DNA from: Ophiostoma sp. CBS 140.51
Lineage: Eukaryota; Ascomycota; Sordariomycetes; Ophiostomatales; Ophiostomataceae
Length of the DNA: 64,000 nucleotides
Reading direction: 5' to 3'
Assembly (NCBI GenBank): GCA_029298735.1
Contig: JANSLP010000002.1
Coordinates: 186,001 to 250,000, forward strand
A program made the position numbers and the translations under genes. This document shows positions 1-12,900 of the stretch, piece by piece (the first letter of the stretch is position 1; each line of letters starts with the position of its first letter). The notes under the pieces are model-generated. The model did no database searches. It was not told where the DNA came from and saw nothing but the letters and a program-made list of their open reading frames with translations.

Positions 1-3000
1 AGGAGAACAAAGACAATAGGGAAGATGTAACAGGCAACGAACAGGACATAGGTCTTGCTTGCCCCCTGATCTGTTGAAAGAAAGAGAACGAAACGGCTAG
101 GTGTTGCTGATAGGCTGAGCTGGTATTTACACATGCTGAAAGTTGAATCCAAGTTGTGACGGAGGTGTCGTATTCACAGCGCCGGTTTGCCTCACGATCA
201 TTCTGGCCGATTTGGAAGGCTGTCATGTTTACTTACATATACACGCTGGTCTCTCTTCTTTCGCCTCTCATTTTCAGTTACAGCCTCCCTTCCAATTTCA
301 GATCATTGATATTTCCATCCATTTTCCTCCGTTTTCTTTTTCCATCGCCTAATTATACCACTCACCGTTCTCCCGCGTACACCTTTTATCGTTCAACCCT
401 TTCCACGGAAATTTCCTTTCCCTTTCGTTTTCTGCTTCCCCTTACGCAGCGCAGCAAAGGTCAACGACCGAAGAAGGGGTCTCCAGTTCTTCGGTGTGAA
501 CAACTAATAGTACACTTCTTGTAGTCGGCTTTGGGTTTAGGGCGGAGGCGCCTACTAAATGCGTCTGGGTCCGGCCCAAAAGTACATAATCGCTACTTGT
601 TGACTTACGTGAACCACCGACAGGTTCTAACGCTTTGCAGTTTGCTAGACCAACAAACAGACGTGTCGTCGTTCCCAAAGAAAATAAAAGGGAAAATGCA
701 ATAGACACCCTCGATGCCCCTGAAGTGGAAAAAGGGTTCATCTTGTCAACCGTTTCTACTCGGCGGTGCTTTATTTTGTCGACTTACTTCAGCGTTGGTC
801 ATCTGGCGGTGCTTGAGCCTTGCCCTTTGTCTGTGCCTGCGTCTGTGCCTGCGTCTGTGCCTGTGGACTGCGACTTACAGCGAGTTTAGTCTCACAGCGA
901 TTCACTCCAAACGGGCCATTGTTGACTTGCTTTTCCAACGTCCCGTATCCGCTTTACCGTTTTCTTTTTCTTTTTCTTTTTCTCTCCTTTTATTTTCATT
1001 GTCTCTTTTCAGTGAACCGACTGATCTGTCTGACTCCATATTTGGATATTTTTGATTCGTTCCAGACAGTACAAGACAGGCCAGACAGTGCCAGACAGTG
1101 TCGCACTCCGTTTTCCTTTTTCCTTTTTCTTCCCTTTGTACCTGACTGTTGTGAGATATGATAATCTCTGTCAAAGAGAACAATAAAACGGACGGAACGG
1201 GCAACGGGCGACGGGCGACGGGACGAGACGATGGGGATCGAAGACGTTAAAAGAAGGAAGTAAATACACAGCAAAAGAAAAGAAAAGAAAGACAGCACAC
1301 AACCGAACGAGATGCTTTCTTTTTGCGAGTGATCTCTGTTGGGGAAAAAGCAAAGGACGGGAGATTGCGTGCATGCTGGCTGGACGTGTTCCTCTCATTT
1401 TTCAGTCCTTTTTTCACTCACGATAATATGACATGTCTCTTCTGTGCCTGTCGCTCACTTTTGGGTTCTCGTCACTTTCTTTTTCATTTTCTTCTTCACT
1501 TCCTTGTTCGTTTTTATTCGCTTTTCCCACCTTTCCACTTCCTTATTTCTCCGACGATACCAAGTTCGTCTCGCGCTCGCGCTCTCATTTTTCATCGTTT
1601 TTTCTCATCCCTTCCTTCGGCGGACACACGAACCATTTCTGTACGGCAGACGGTGTAGCTTTTCATTGTTTCCTGCAATCCCCGGAGACAGTCAAACTTG
1701 TATTTCTTCTTCCTCCGTATTGCGCGCCAATAGGCAGCGTTCCTCACCCTCACTTTTACTTGGTATGTGCGTCTCCCTTTTTCTTCTTTTCGGTCTTTTT
1801 TTCTGCCAACAGGCACACCCCTGCTTCTCAGCGGGGCCAGGCACACCCAATCGATTTTCGCTGTTTTGCTAGTTGTCGATTGAATTGAACAGCCCGCCCG
1901 TTATTCCTTTCCATTCGGTCGGGTCACTAATTCAAAGTCGCGAAAGGAGAAGATCGTTGGTGCACCTACCGTATTCCGTATCCCGTACGCCCATACTTTT
2001 TTTGTTGCCATACTACGTGAGTAATTTAATGGAGGTACTTTTGCAACAATCTGATTTGCACTTCTTTGTCCTGTGGCACTCGCCCACAGAACCTCAGTCT
2101 GCCAGGTAAGACATTCAAGACAAGGCAAGACATTCGTGATATTCTTTTGGCTGCTCTTTGGTAGGGGCCGATCGGAATTGTGATCTGTTTGCGGGAGCGC
2201 GCGTGAGGGTGAGCTGGGGGTGGACGCGCAGATCAACAACAGTCGATCAGGACACAAAAGACAAAAACAGTCAGAACAGCAGCCCAAGCGCTCAAGAACC
2301 GACAAAAAAAGGCAGTGGGAGGCAGAAACAGACACAGAATGATGATCACAGTCCCCAAACGAGAGACAAAAACGACAAATCGAGATAAGAGACAAACGGC
2401 GGGACGATTTGATATTAGGCCGAAACCCCCTTTCGGACGAGTTTGGACCTTTGAAGTTTGCCGGTCTCTTCCTTGATTTGGTGGTGAACGACGTTTCTCA
2501 ACCCTTTCTTCAGGAAATCCAAGGCCCCTCTAAAGTCCCCTTGGGTACTTTGTTTGGTTCGATTTGTCGATTTCCGTCGTTCGCCATTTCGTCACGCTTT
2601 TTCGGCCTTGCGATGTGCAGTCTTTTAACCCATGTTTCCCACCTTTTCCATGTTTTCCATCTTCCATCTTTCCACATCTTCCCACGCTGCTTTCAGCTGG
2701 ACTAGTATCTGACAAATGGCCACCCCAAGCACCACCAAGCACGATGGTAAAATACGACGTCAAACTCCTTCTCGCCTCTCCTTTCCCAGTTGAGACGGGG
2801 CAGAAAGGAAAGTGAGTGCAGAACAGGTGCTGAAATGCAAAGCTGGAGTTCAAGCTGGAGATCAGGCTGGAGACATGGACGGGCAGATGAACCCTGGTCC
2901 CTTGTCTGCTGCACAAATATCCGATCGATAGAGTTTATTGCTTTGTGAAAGGCTGGAGACTTTATCTCGAATCTCGCCTTTCTTTACTCTCCATCATCTT

Positions 3001-5709
3001 CCTTCCCGCCCTGAATCCGAACCCGTGCGCGCAGCATGACGCCGTTTTTGGAGATGGATTTGCTTTTTCGTTTGTTTTTCTGTCCATGATTCTGCCTGTA
3101 GTTCTTCATAATCCTTCACTCGTTTTCCCTTCAGCCGCTCCGAGGCGAGAAATGCAACCCTGCAAAACGCAGCCCGGGTAGATGCAATGCAAGACTGTGG
3201 ACTCGGTTCGAACAGAAAGCCTCGTGTTTTTTCATCTTCATCTCAATCTATACAGTATAAACTGTTGTTACTATTTTCTACTTTTTTTTTACACACCCTC
3301 GTTGTCATATGTCATTGTAAACAAAGGATGTTGATGCCCCGAGGTTCGTTTTTCATTTGTTATTTGGGGAGAAAGTTTTATCCCTCTATTTTTTTCACAC
3401 TTGTTTCCAGGGTTCGGACCAGTACTTTTGCGTAAAAGAGACACCAAAAAAGAGGCAGCCAGCTGTGCACTAACAGTCTAACACGACGGCCTTGCCGTGA
3501 CGGTGACGGCGAAGGCCCCCATATTATTTTGGTGGATTTTTTTACTTTTACCAGCTGGGCCGCTAGGCCTTATGTGCTGTAAAAATTGGCAGGCTACGTC
3601 GTTTGTGTCTCCATAACGGACCCGGACCTCGGAGAAGTCGAAAGAATTGAAGACGGAGGAAAACGACGAAAGGGCGAAAAGACGAGAATAGCGAGGCTAT
3701 CAGAAGCGAGAATGAGGCGGAAAACGAAAGGACGATAATCCAAATCAAGGAATCATTTCGGCGTCACAGACTTCTCGAGAGAATCGACAGTAATTCACAG
3801 GCCTCCTGTTGGCCATTTGGCCGTTATTGCACTCTCCAGTTTCGTCCGTTTTCTGCTGCTGAAACGGAGATGGTCGTCCCTGTACAAACTGCCCAAAACT
3901 GGAACAGTCAACGCTGTTAGTTCATTGGCCACTTGCCTATTTTGGCCTATCAAAAACGGTTTACTTACTTCCGCTTTTGACTTTTCCGTTTTCCGTTTTC
4001 ATTTTGTCCTCTTCATTCCATCTGCATAGGCGCCGGCTCTCTATTTATCTTGATGGTTTCCATTACCCTCACAGGGACAGGGTCGCGGCGGACGGCCGAT
4101 GGCAGCACGGAGATGCACTCTGCCTGTGCTTGCAGGCAATGTCGATGCAGATGTGGAAAAAATATGCAGAATAGAAAAGAAGTGCACAAAGCAAAAAGTA
4201 CGGCCGCCGTGGCGTCGGGGCTGCTGTGTGGGCCTGTTCCCTGTCACTGTGAAGGCAAGACGAGGCAAGTACACATACAGTCATACGATTGAATATTGCG
4301 AATGGGAAAGGCATCTCCAAAACGTTCATCAACATCTGCAGCCACTCTCAGTTCATCACCGTTTTGAAATATCTTCAATTCGAATAGCACTGTGTACTGT
4401 CTTGCATGTATCTGAGTATCATACAGAGCTCACTACATCCTGAGATGTATCTGTTGGCTGGCGCTCTGAACGGCGTCATCATTACTTGCAATGTCTTGCC
4501 ACGGCTGTTGCTGCTCGGCCACCGACCGTACTGGGATATCCTGTTTGCACTAACAGCCGGTGTAAGGAACGCTGAACGTTTCCACTGAACGGTCGCTTCA
4601 TCTCCGTCTAGCATGCCCGCAAACGGGAAACGGCCGAAGCCTGCGTCACGCTGGTCTTTGGCAGCGAACGTGGACTCTGAACGACTCCATCAAACTCCAC
4701 CAAAAATGAACATCACATCCCAGAGAACGCCAGAAATACCAAGCTGAAAGATGGGCGCTTTCTCGGCTGTTCTCCACGGGGGCGTCCTACAGGGGGCAGC
4801 CTACTGGGATTTGGCGGGTTCACCAGTCCCCATTGCCCTTTCCATTTCCACACGCCCAAGTCCACGCCTGCCCGCCGAAAACTATCCCTCACTACTTCCT
4901 CCACTCCCCTCTGGAAATCGTATACGCCCCCCCTAGCCCGCCCATGGCTCTTGCCCACGCCCCCCATCACACCTTCTGCACCTGTTTTCTTTTCTTTTTC
5001 CCGTCTTCTTTCCTTTTTGGCCCTGCTGGCATACCCGCCAAGGCCTGGACTTATCCACTGTCCACTGTCCACAATTCCCAATTCACAGTTCACACCTCTG
5101 CCCACACAAACTGAAAAGATACTGCACCCCCCCGGGGCTTGCAGAACTCTCGCTCTTCTTTTAAAGTGCACAACTAGCTGCCCTGTGCATTTGGCCCTGA
5201 AAGCTTCTTCTTCTACCTGAAGTCTCCAGGCACTTCTCACACTCCCTCTGGTTCCTTCCTTCAGTTTGGATCTGAAGTCGAGCAAAAGTACATCTCATTC
5301 TGTCGAGCCTTCCCCATAAAAAACCTTAAAAACACCTGCCCCCTCCTCGTTCCTTCTCTCTTTTCCTCCTTCTCCCTTTCCCACCATAAGACCTACCCCC
5401 CCTTCCTTTTTCAAACTTCTCTTCTTTATATTGTTTATCCCTCCCACCTCCTCTTGTTTCTCGTCAACCTCTCAACCTCTCCTCTTCTTTTCTTTACTTT
5501 GCACAGCAACAACTCAAACAACACAATAATATCAAGACACACCCTCGACCGCCAACAGACTTCTATATTTACCACCGCCTTCCTCCTCACCTCAACCTGC
5601 AGTATTTATTTATTCTCGTCACCACCGCCGCCACCACCTTTCTCTCACTCTCTCCCCTCCTTCCCACCTTCTGCCTTCCCCCACACAAATACACACCGCA
5701 ACCACGACG
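1..5709. other. Gene-free upstream region and leader of the Myb gene
   Basis: I see no convincing gene here. All open frames are short and of biased composition. The + strand is pyrimidine-rich over long stretches (for example 240-520, 960-1130, 1380-1620 and most of 5300-5700), which is usual for fungal promoters and 5' leaders, so much of it may belong to the + strand Myb gene. A 12-bp tandem repeat lies at 829-864. The last ~400 bases before the ATG at 5710 are almost pure C/T/A and contain no upstream ATG, so the first AUG of a leader starting there would be the Myb start codon. Confidence 0.6.
829..864. repeat. 12-bp tandem repeat, 3 copies
   Basis: Three head-to-tail copies of GTCTGTGCCTGC are present, the last with one mismatch. 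It is a small minisatellite in the gene-free left end, with no coding potential. Confidence 0.85.
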
Positions 5710-6965
5710 ATGTCAAGTCACGCCAGAAGAGGGGAGATGATAAAGGGCTCCTGGTCCGAGGCCGAGGACAACGAGCTCCGCGCACTTGTCGCAGTACACG
5801 AAACCAACTGGTCCACTATCTCCATGATGATGACCGGCCGCACCGCCAAGCAGTGCCGCGAGCGTTGGGTTCAGAACTTGCGTCCCGGCATCACGCACGG
5901 CCCATTCTCCCCCGCAGAGTGCCGCTTCATCATCGCCTATGTCGAGAAACATGGCCAGAAGTGGGCTGAGATTTCCCGTATGCTTGAAGATAGCGGCGTC
6001 GGCAAACGCAGCGACAACGCCGTCAAGAATTGGTACAACGGTACCCGCAACCGCCAGGTAAGTCAGGATAAATTATGAGCTCAACTATGTGTTCAGCCAC
6101 TGACCTCAACAAACAGAGACGCACCGCTGCCCGCCAGCAACGTCAGTCCTCAGCTGCTCGTTCCCGCGCACCACCGGCACCGCTCAACCTGAGCCAGCCC
6201 CAGCGGGAGCTTCCCCCGTCCATGAGCGGCCAGCACACGCCCACCACGCCCGTGTACAGCGAGTACGGCTACGGATCTCACAGCCAGCAGCATCAGGAGC
6301 AGCAGCAGTATTACTCGGCCCCTCCCCAGCGATATACCGCCTACGAGGAGCCGAGCCCGTCCACCGCCTCCTCTTCGAGTCGTCAGCTCCCGCCTCTGCA
6401 CGACGCCATTGCCCGCGACCACCGCGCTCAAGAGAGCCTCTTGCAGCAGCAGCAGCAGCAATACTACGCCCAGAATTCTTATCACCAGCAGCAGCAGCAG
6501 CCGACGAGCTCATACTCGTACTCCCAAACTCAGCCCCCTCGTTACGCCGACCGTCGCAGCTCCGTCTACACCACTATGGGCTCGCCCCGTAGCGACATCG
6601 CCTACGCGCCTTCTCTGATTTCCGATGCCGGCTCGCCCCCCTCGGCCCGCGAGTCGCCCATGAACGCTCCTGTCTCGCCCAGCACCGCCATCCCATCCAT
6701 GATGTCCACCCTGCCTCACCCGAGCGAGAAGGAGTTGGCTGCCCTTAACCTTCAGAGCCTCCGCTCTTCGTCATCCATGGACCGCTCCTGGAGCAACCGC
6801 TCGGACGAGCACTACGTCTACCAGCCGCAGCCGCAGTCTCAGCCACTTCCCTTCCGCCGCCTGCCACCGCCTACCCCCATGGAGCCTGCTGTCATGGCTT
6901 CTCGCCCGACCTCTCGCCCCAGCAGCAGAGGCGGTGCCATGGACCTCAACAACCTGCTTAACTAA
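5710..6965 (+). CDS. Two-repeat Myb (SANT) transcription factor, FlbD/Rca-1-like
   Basis: Exons 5710-6057 and 6117-6965 (intron 6058-6116, GTAAGT...CAACAAACAG, phase 0) give 398 residues. Two Myb repeats lie at about residues 12-60 and 63-118. Repeat 1 has the spaced tryptophans W15, W34 and W53 and the motif KQCRERW; repeat 2 has W87 and ends in SDNAVKNWYNG. This pairing is typical of the fungal FlbD/Rca-1 class of nuclear DNA-binding regulators of development and secondary metabolism. The rest is low-complexity, rich in Gln, Ser, Pro and Tyr with CAG-encoded Gln runs, and probably a disordered transactivation region. Repeat 2 has a short insertion (SGVGKR) and Y in place of the second W of the KNWWNG motif I recall for FlbD, so this looks like a divergent relative rather than the ortholog. 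The gene stands alone with kilobases of gene-free DNA on both sides. Confidence 0.88.
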
Positions 6966-9900
6966 AGCGTCTTTTTCGTATCTTCAAAGCACATCCTTCT
7001 CCAGCCTTGTTTTATCACCTTTTATGAGGGTTTTCTCTCACCAGCTCGTTTCGACTTCTCTTCTTGTACACTTTATATTTTATTTATTATTCCCCCCTTC
7101 TCCTTTTTTATTATTTGTTTCTCTCACTGTTTTGTCATTTGTTTGGGGCGGAACTCTTACTATACCCAGGTGGACAAGGACTTGCCCATTATACACTTCT
7201 CACCCCTGTCTTTTTGGGGTTTTATTGCGGAGGCTTTGATTTTCTTTGGCGTTTTTGGATATTTTTGTTACCTCCAATCTTTTCTTGTCTATGGATATGG
7301 GTCTCTATTTTGGAAAAAGGGAATCACATAGAAATGGATAGGGGGGGTTACCGGACAGGCCCTTCGTGGTCTTTGGGTGGGAAGGAAAGCATGGTGGGTG
7401 TCACATAGAAACACACACAACCGGCGTTGGTTACATGGGGTCTAAACAACTCCTATTTTTGCTATTATTTATATTATTACTTGGAGCTTGCTCTTTTTCA
7501 AACCACATTTTTCGTGTTCAAACTCAGACCCTAAACTTGAATATCTGCTCTGTGACTGTTGCACTCGCCCTGATGACCTGTTTGATGACGGTTAGCAACG
7601 ATGGACGATGCAGTACTTTTGTTAGATGATAGTTTCAACCGTATCAACCGTATCAAACAGATTAAACGTGCCCCGATAATGTTTGCTTTGCTGCTGCCAA
7701 CGTCAGTCGAAATATTCATCGGCGATGATGAACGCGTCATTTGACTTTTGTTATCGTACCATCTGTAGATATCTATAAACACAGTTGCGCTATGCTCAGT
7801 ATCAACGGGCAAATCCTTCTAGAACAAAACCGGTACAACGTAGATGCCAGTACACTGGGTAGCGACGAACCAACAGGAGCAAGAGCAGGGGATGACTCCT
7901 TTCACAAAAGATTTAGTCAAAACCATCTTGTTGGGACAACCAAGGGCATACAGTGGCGGCGAAGAGTGTTTATGTCATTATTAGTGCGTCGCAGAGAAGG
8001 ATCATGTGAGTTTGTGCGTGAAAGTATATGTGAATGTATATCTTCTCATCTCACTACAAGCATAAGTAACTCATGTAAACTTTGGGTGGGCTGGTAAACA
8101 GTTCAGTGAGAATGAACCCTGTATAAAAGGGCATCATCACCTAACACTGCCAAACGTTGGCTTTGTGTGCTTGGGAATGAAATCCACATGCTTGAAGTGG
8201 TGATGTTGCTGAATTGGGCGATGAGATGAGAGACCTTTCTCTCGGGAGCTGGGCCGGGAGTTGGATCCGGCCAAAAAAAAATCGACGAATGCGACGAATG
8301 TGATCTGCGATCCATGGGCTCTACGATCTCACTCATATTTAATCATCTTTTAAGCTCTTTTGGTGGTCGTTGAAGCCGCCGTAAAACCAGTTCAACAGGC
8401 GTTCGTCAGGCGTTTCTTCTGATAAATACCGAGTACACTATTCTCCCTGCTCGACAGGTACTCTTTCCTATTACGACTGTGAAGAAGAGAAGGAAGAGAC
8501 GACAGAGAGACAAACCAATCTCGATCACTTCTCCCTTCCCGCAGAGCTGTTTGCCCCGTTTTACGATGGGAGGGACGATCACATTTCACGCAGTTGAGTG
8601 CTGTTCTGGCCTTTGCTGGGACTTTGTTGGGTCTGTCTGTCTCTGTCTGGCCTGTGGCCCATCTCTGCTGTATCTCCCTTATGTGCCTGTCGTTCTCTTG
8701 ATCGTTCTGTTCTTTGGCCAAGGTTTTTTTTAGTGCTCTCCTGTGCATTTCTTATTTTACTCTCCTTTACCTGCTCAGCTGAATGCGTATTTGTGTGTGT
8801 GTTCTCCAATGCCGATCGTTGGCTTGGTCTAGTATTCCTTTTCTGCTTTCTTTTTTGGTTCTTTTGGGTCTACTCCAGGCATGCATCTGTCGTTCTGTGC
8901 TGTCTTGGCCACTCTGCAATTCCCGCGACCACAGGAGAGACAGAACCAGCAGAGACGTTTTCTTTTCGCACGGCCAGAAACGACACCAAAAAGCGTTGGC
9001 GAAAAAGGCAAAGTCAGAAACACACAACCCACACTAAAAAAGCAAGACAACACAGCAGAAACAGAAACAACAAGAGGGAATGGCGCAGATCCCTTGGTTC
9101 TCGTTGGTTGAGTCTGGCCCATTTCTCGTCCATCGTCCATCCGATCCACAGATGATGGTTCAATGATGGCAATTGCGCTCTCTCTTTACTCTTCTTTCCT
9201 TTTGCTTCCGTCCTCTGCCTAGTGCTTGTATTTCTTTTGCCTTTTTTCACTTTTCCTTCTTTTGAATACCCCTGTCTCCCGCTTTGATTGTCCGCAGGGC
9301 GGTCTTTAATGTCTTTTAATGTTTCTGTCTTTTCACTTGTGTTTCTTTTGCCGTTTTATTGTTCGTTTCTTTTCTCTCTGAGGTATTTTCATTTTCCGGG
9401 TTATTTCTATTTTCTCAACAATGTTCTTTATTTAGTTCATATTCCTTGCACCTCTTCTCTTCCTCTTCCTTTCTCAGCGCACTGTCGCCGCTTCATCGCT
9501 TGCACTGGCGCCAGATTCCCGACAACGGCGATTCTCCATATCGAGTAAGGCGCGCAAAAAGGACCAAAAAGAGACCAAAGAGACGGAAAGAGATCCCAGT
9601 GAAAGGCCTCTCCCGTGAAAGCCCATTCGTCCAACGCGCCAGACTCCCCCATTTGGCAGGAAGGAACAATTTAATACGCTAGCCCTGTGCTGTTAGCGGG
9701 AGATGCTCGTCCCGATGACAAGGATGGACCAGCGGGTGGGTTCTTTCCCTCTTATTGCGCGCACACCCCCTCTTTCCCTTTTCCCCATTTGCCCTTAATT
9801 CTCATATATGCATAAAGCAAGAAGCGCACACAGGTGCAGCCCCGAGATGTGCATAAACAACTGCATCGTGAGCTACCCCTAATTTTGGGAGAAATCAGAG

Positions 9901-12900
9901 GTGCATCTTTTGCGTATTTTCAATTTCAATTATCTGGGGCATCTTCGATCACGCATACATCAGTCTTGGCCATTTCAGACGTCTGTCTTGTCCTCTATCG
10001 TCCCCAGCGCCTTTTCGTCTTTCGTGCATCTCTTTCCCGTCCTCGTTTTTGCAATTTGCATGTCCCGGTTTTTTTCTTGGTGTTTCCCAGCGTTGCGTTA
10101 CCCCCGTCATCCTCTCCAAACTCCAAACCCCTGTCAAGCCCGCTAGACAAGGATTATTTTTTTGAACGGCCGTCGCTTTTTCTTCTGCCCCACACTGTTC
10201 GCCGACCTCGCGAACGGACGCAAAAAGGATGTGAGATGGCAGTGGACAGGGGGGAGAAAGAGAGTGAGAACAGAGGAAAGAAGAGCTGAAGGTGGAGTGG
10301 AGCCTCTCCCCCCTCCTAGGGTTCAGGACAAGGATGGCCTTGGAGAGTTTCTCGGCGTGCGGCTGTCTGCAGGGCGATCTGTGCTGGCCCGTTTCACACC
10401 CCCAAGCAAACCCAAAGTAAAAAGTGGTTTTCCCGTCTGGTTGGGAACCAGTGAAAATGGTCGGAGTTGAGAAATGCGCATGCAGCAATCGGGGTCAAAC
10501 GACGCACCAGTCATGCATCGATGCATCACGACGTGCGATCATGACGCTGCCCATTGTCATCCATCGTGAGAGCATCCACTGTGAGAGCATTGTTTTCAAA
10601 AGTACAATGACTATGATGAAAATGCAGGCTATCCATTTCATCGGGTTGGACGTCCGGGAGCTTCTTTCTTGCGAGGCGGCTTGCGAGGCAGTTTGTTACA
10701 CGGTACTCGCACCTCCAGAGGGTAGAGGGGGAAATAAACGGCGCCGTTTTCTTGCCCATTCTCAGTGACACAGCACTGTAGCACAGGTCTCTCCCGACTT
10801 GCCTGAGGTCGTGCAAGAGAGCTCCGTCCATATGGACTTGCATGTCTCTTTTTAACGTTGTCCGACGTGCCACTGCACATCGGGAACACAAACTATCTCT
10901 CATTTTTAACCCCTTCCTTGGCTTTGTGCTTGTTCGCCATATTGTATATCTTGCATGTCCATGGTCTCATGGCCTGTGGCCTATGGTCTGTGTTTTGTCT
11001 GTGCTTTCGTGGTCGGCCGTTTCCCATGTAATCGACGTTCTTAACGTGTTTCGCACCCTGTCTGGATATCTATTTTTGTGAGAGACAAGTCGGAAAAGAG
11101 TGTTTTGTCAGTGCAATAGAAACCCCCGTGCACTGATGGACTATTTGATGTTTTCACGATGTGAATATTCTTTTGCCCAGTTCATAGTAATCGTGCGCAT
11201 TAACTCTGTGTATTTGTCTGTTGGTGATTTCGATAATCCAAGACTGCGTCGTCATCATTTTGTCTCTCCGCGCACAGTCACTGGCCACTGTTGACTGTCC
11301 TCTCAGAACAAGGGCTTAACAGTTAACCCGTTAATTTAGTGACTGGTAGATGCCGATCGACTCTGGTTGGAGCGTGCATCTTCCTCCGCATCTTGCGATA
11401 ATGTTCGGCATCGACGACGTGTATCACCGTCATGCATTTCCCACCGGCCACGGCACAAGTATGCACCTCTTCTCGTACAATAGACCAATACGATGCCCGG
11501 TTATCTGAAATTCGGCCTTTTTAACTATGTCTTCGACATTGTCTTGTTCTTGTGTACTTCCAGGTGTCTTTCCTCTCCCAACGCTTCTTCCATCATGCCA
11601 CTCAACCGACTCGCAAAGTCACCCAATTTCCATCTCCCCTTAATTTATTTTACCACTGTCTTTTATTCTGTCTCTGATCCTAGAATCCCCATCCCACGTC
11701 CACGGTAGCCGGTCTGCTATTGCAATATAGGACGTGAGACGTGGGACGGAGGAAAAAGTGTTAAAAGTGTGACTGTGGAACGACGGTAATGCGGTCAGAC
11801 ATCGGGAAAGGGACACCGGAAACGCAGACTAATACGATACACAAGTGATAGGACACTTGTACGCTGTAAACCCGCCAATATGGGGGAGCACTAGAAGTCA
11901 CAAAGACCGTTTATTGTGTTCTTGTACCATTGTATGCCTACCATAACGGCGTCGCTGCGGGCACCCGTTATTCCATCACTCTGTGGCCACTAGTAACAGA
12001 ACGGTCAAAACGGTCGCCTGTTCTACCGCTACCACAGTAAATATGGGCATGGCCCGTACGAAGTATCTCAGCAGTGACTTTCCGGGACATCACATAGGGA
12101 GCACAAAATGCTTTACACATACACAAGGAAACATGGGGACCGTCGGAGGCCATGGGGGCCATGAGTGATCATGGGCAGGATCCTCCAAACGCAACCGCAG
12201 GCAACACCCGAGATCGAGAATACGATGTAACGTACACAATGCCGAAATGGCGGGGATAGATAAGGGGTTCTTCTAGATTGCTCTAAGATTATTTTGTGTG
12301 ATTGACGCTTTTTTGTCGATTATCGCTTTCGTTTTCGATTTCTCCTTCTCCGCTCTCCGCAGTTGTCGCCATTTTGATCATATGTGAAAGAACCAAGAAA
12401 GGTGCCTCGGAACGGCGAGGATGATCTGCTCCTGACAAAGTAGTCTTGGTATGGTTTTCGTATGGAACACAATGGGGAAAAAGAATGAAAGGAAGAACGG
12501 ACCGTCGAGAACAAAAAAGAAGCGCCGAACAAGGCCAGCTGAAGACAGGGAACGGGGTCTTGGGGAATGGGGTAAAAAAGAAGACGGTGATCACGAGAAG
12601 AACACACACCCCCGCTGATCGCCTTCTGGGAGCCTTCTTGAGCCTTCTTGAGCCTCCTTTGAGCCTCCTTTGAGCCTCTGCACCCCCTCTAAAAATCAAA
12701 CGGCGGATCGACAAACGAAAGTGGGACACCAGTTAAGATATGAAAGTGATTCACATGCCCGTTGAGATTTTCCAGAGCACCGGTTGGGCCTCTTGGGCCC
12801 CAGAAAAGTATTTGAAAACATAGGTCGATCGGATTCTGGTGATCGGCAGCCCCTTTTGATGGAAAGATCTCAGTTCCGCCATTTCGTGTGCGGCGGCGAC

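Noticed and set aside
3200..3222. GGTTCGAAC resembling a tRNA B box
   Set aside because: No A box at the right distance and no cloverleaf stems. A similar word at 60046 fails for the same reason.
4713..5285. 190-codon minus-strand frame before the Myb gene
   Set aside because: Arg/Gly/Glu-rich product of a C/T-rich + strand, with no domain. It lies in the likely Myb promoter.
5454..5969. 171-codon + frame overlapping the Myb start
   Set aside because: It does not begin with ATG and is out of frame with the clear Myb domain.
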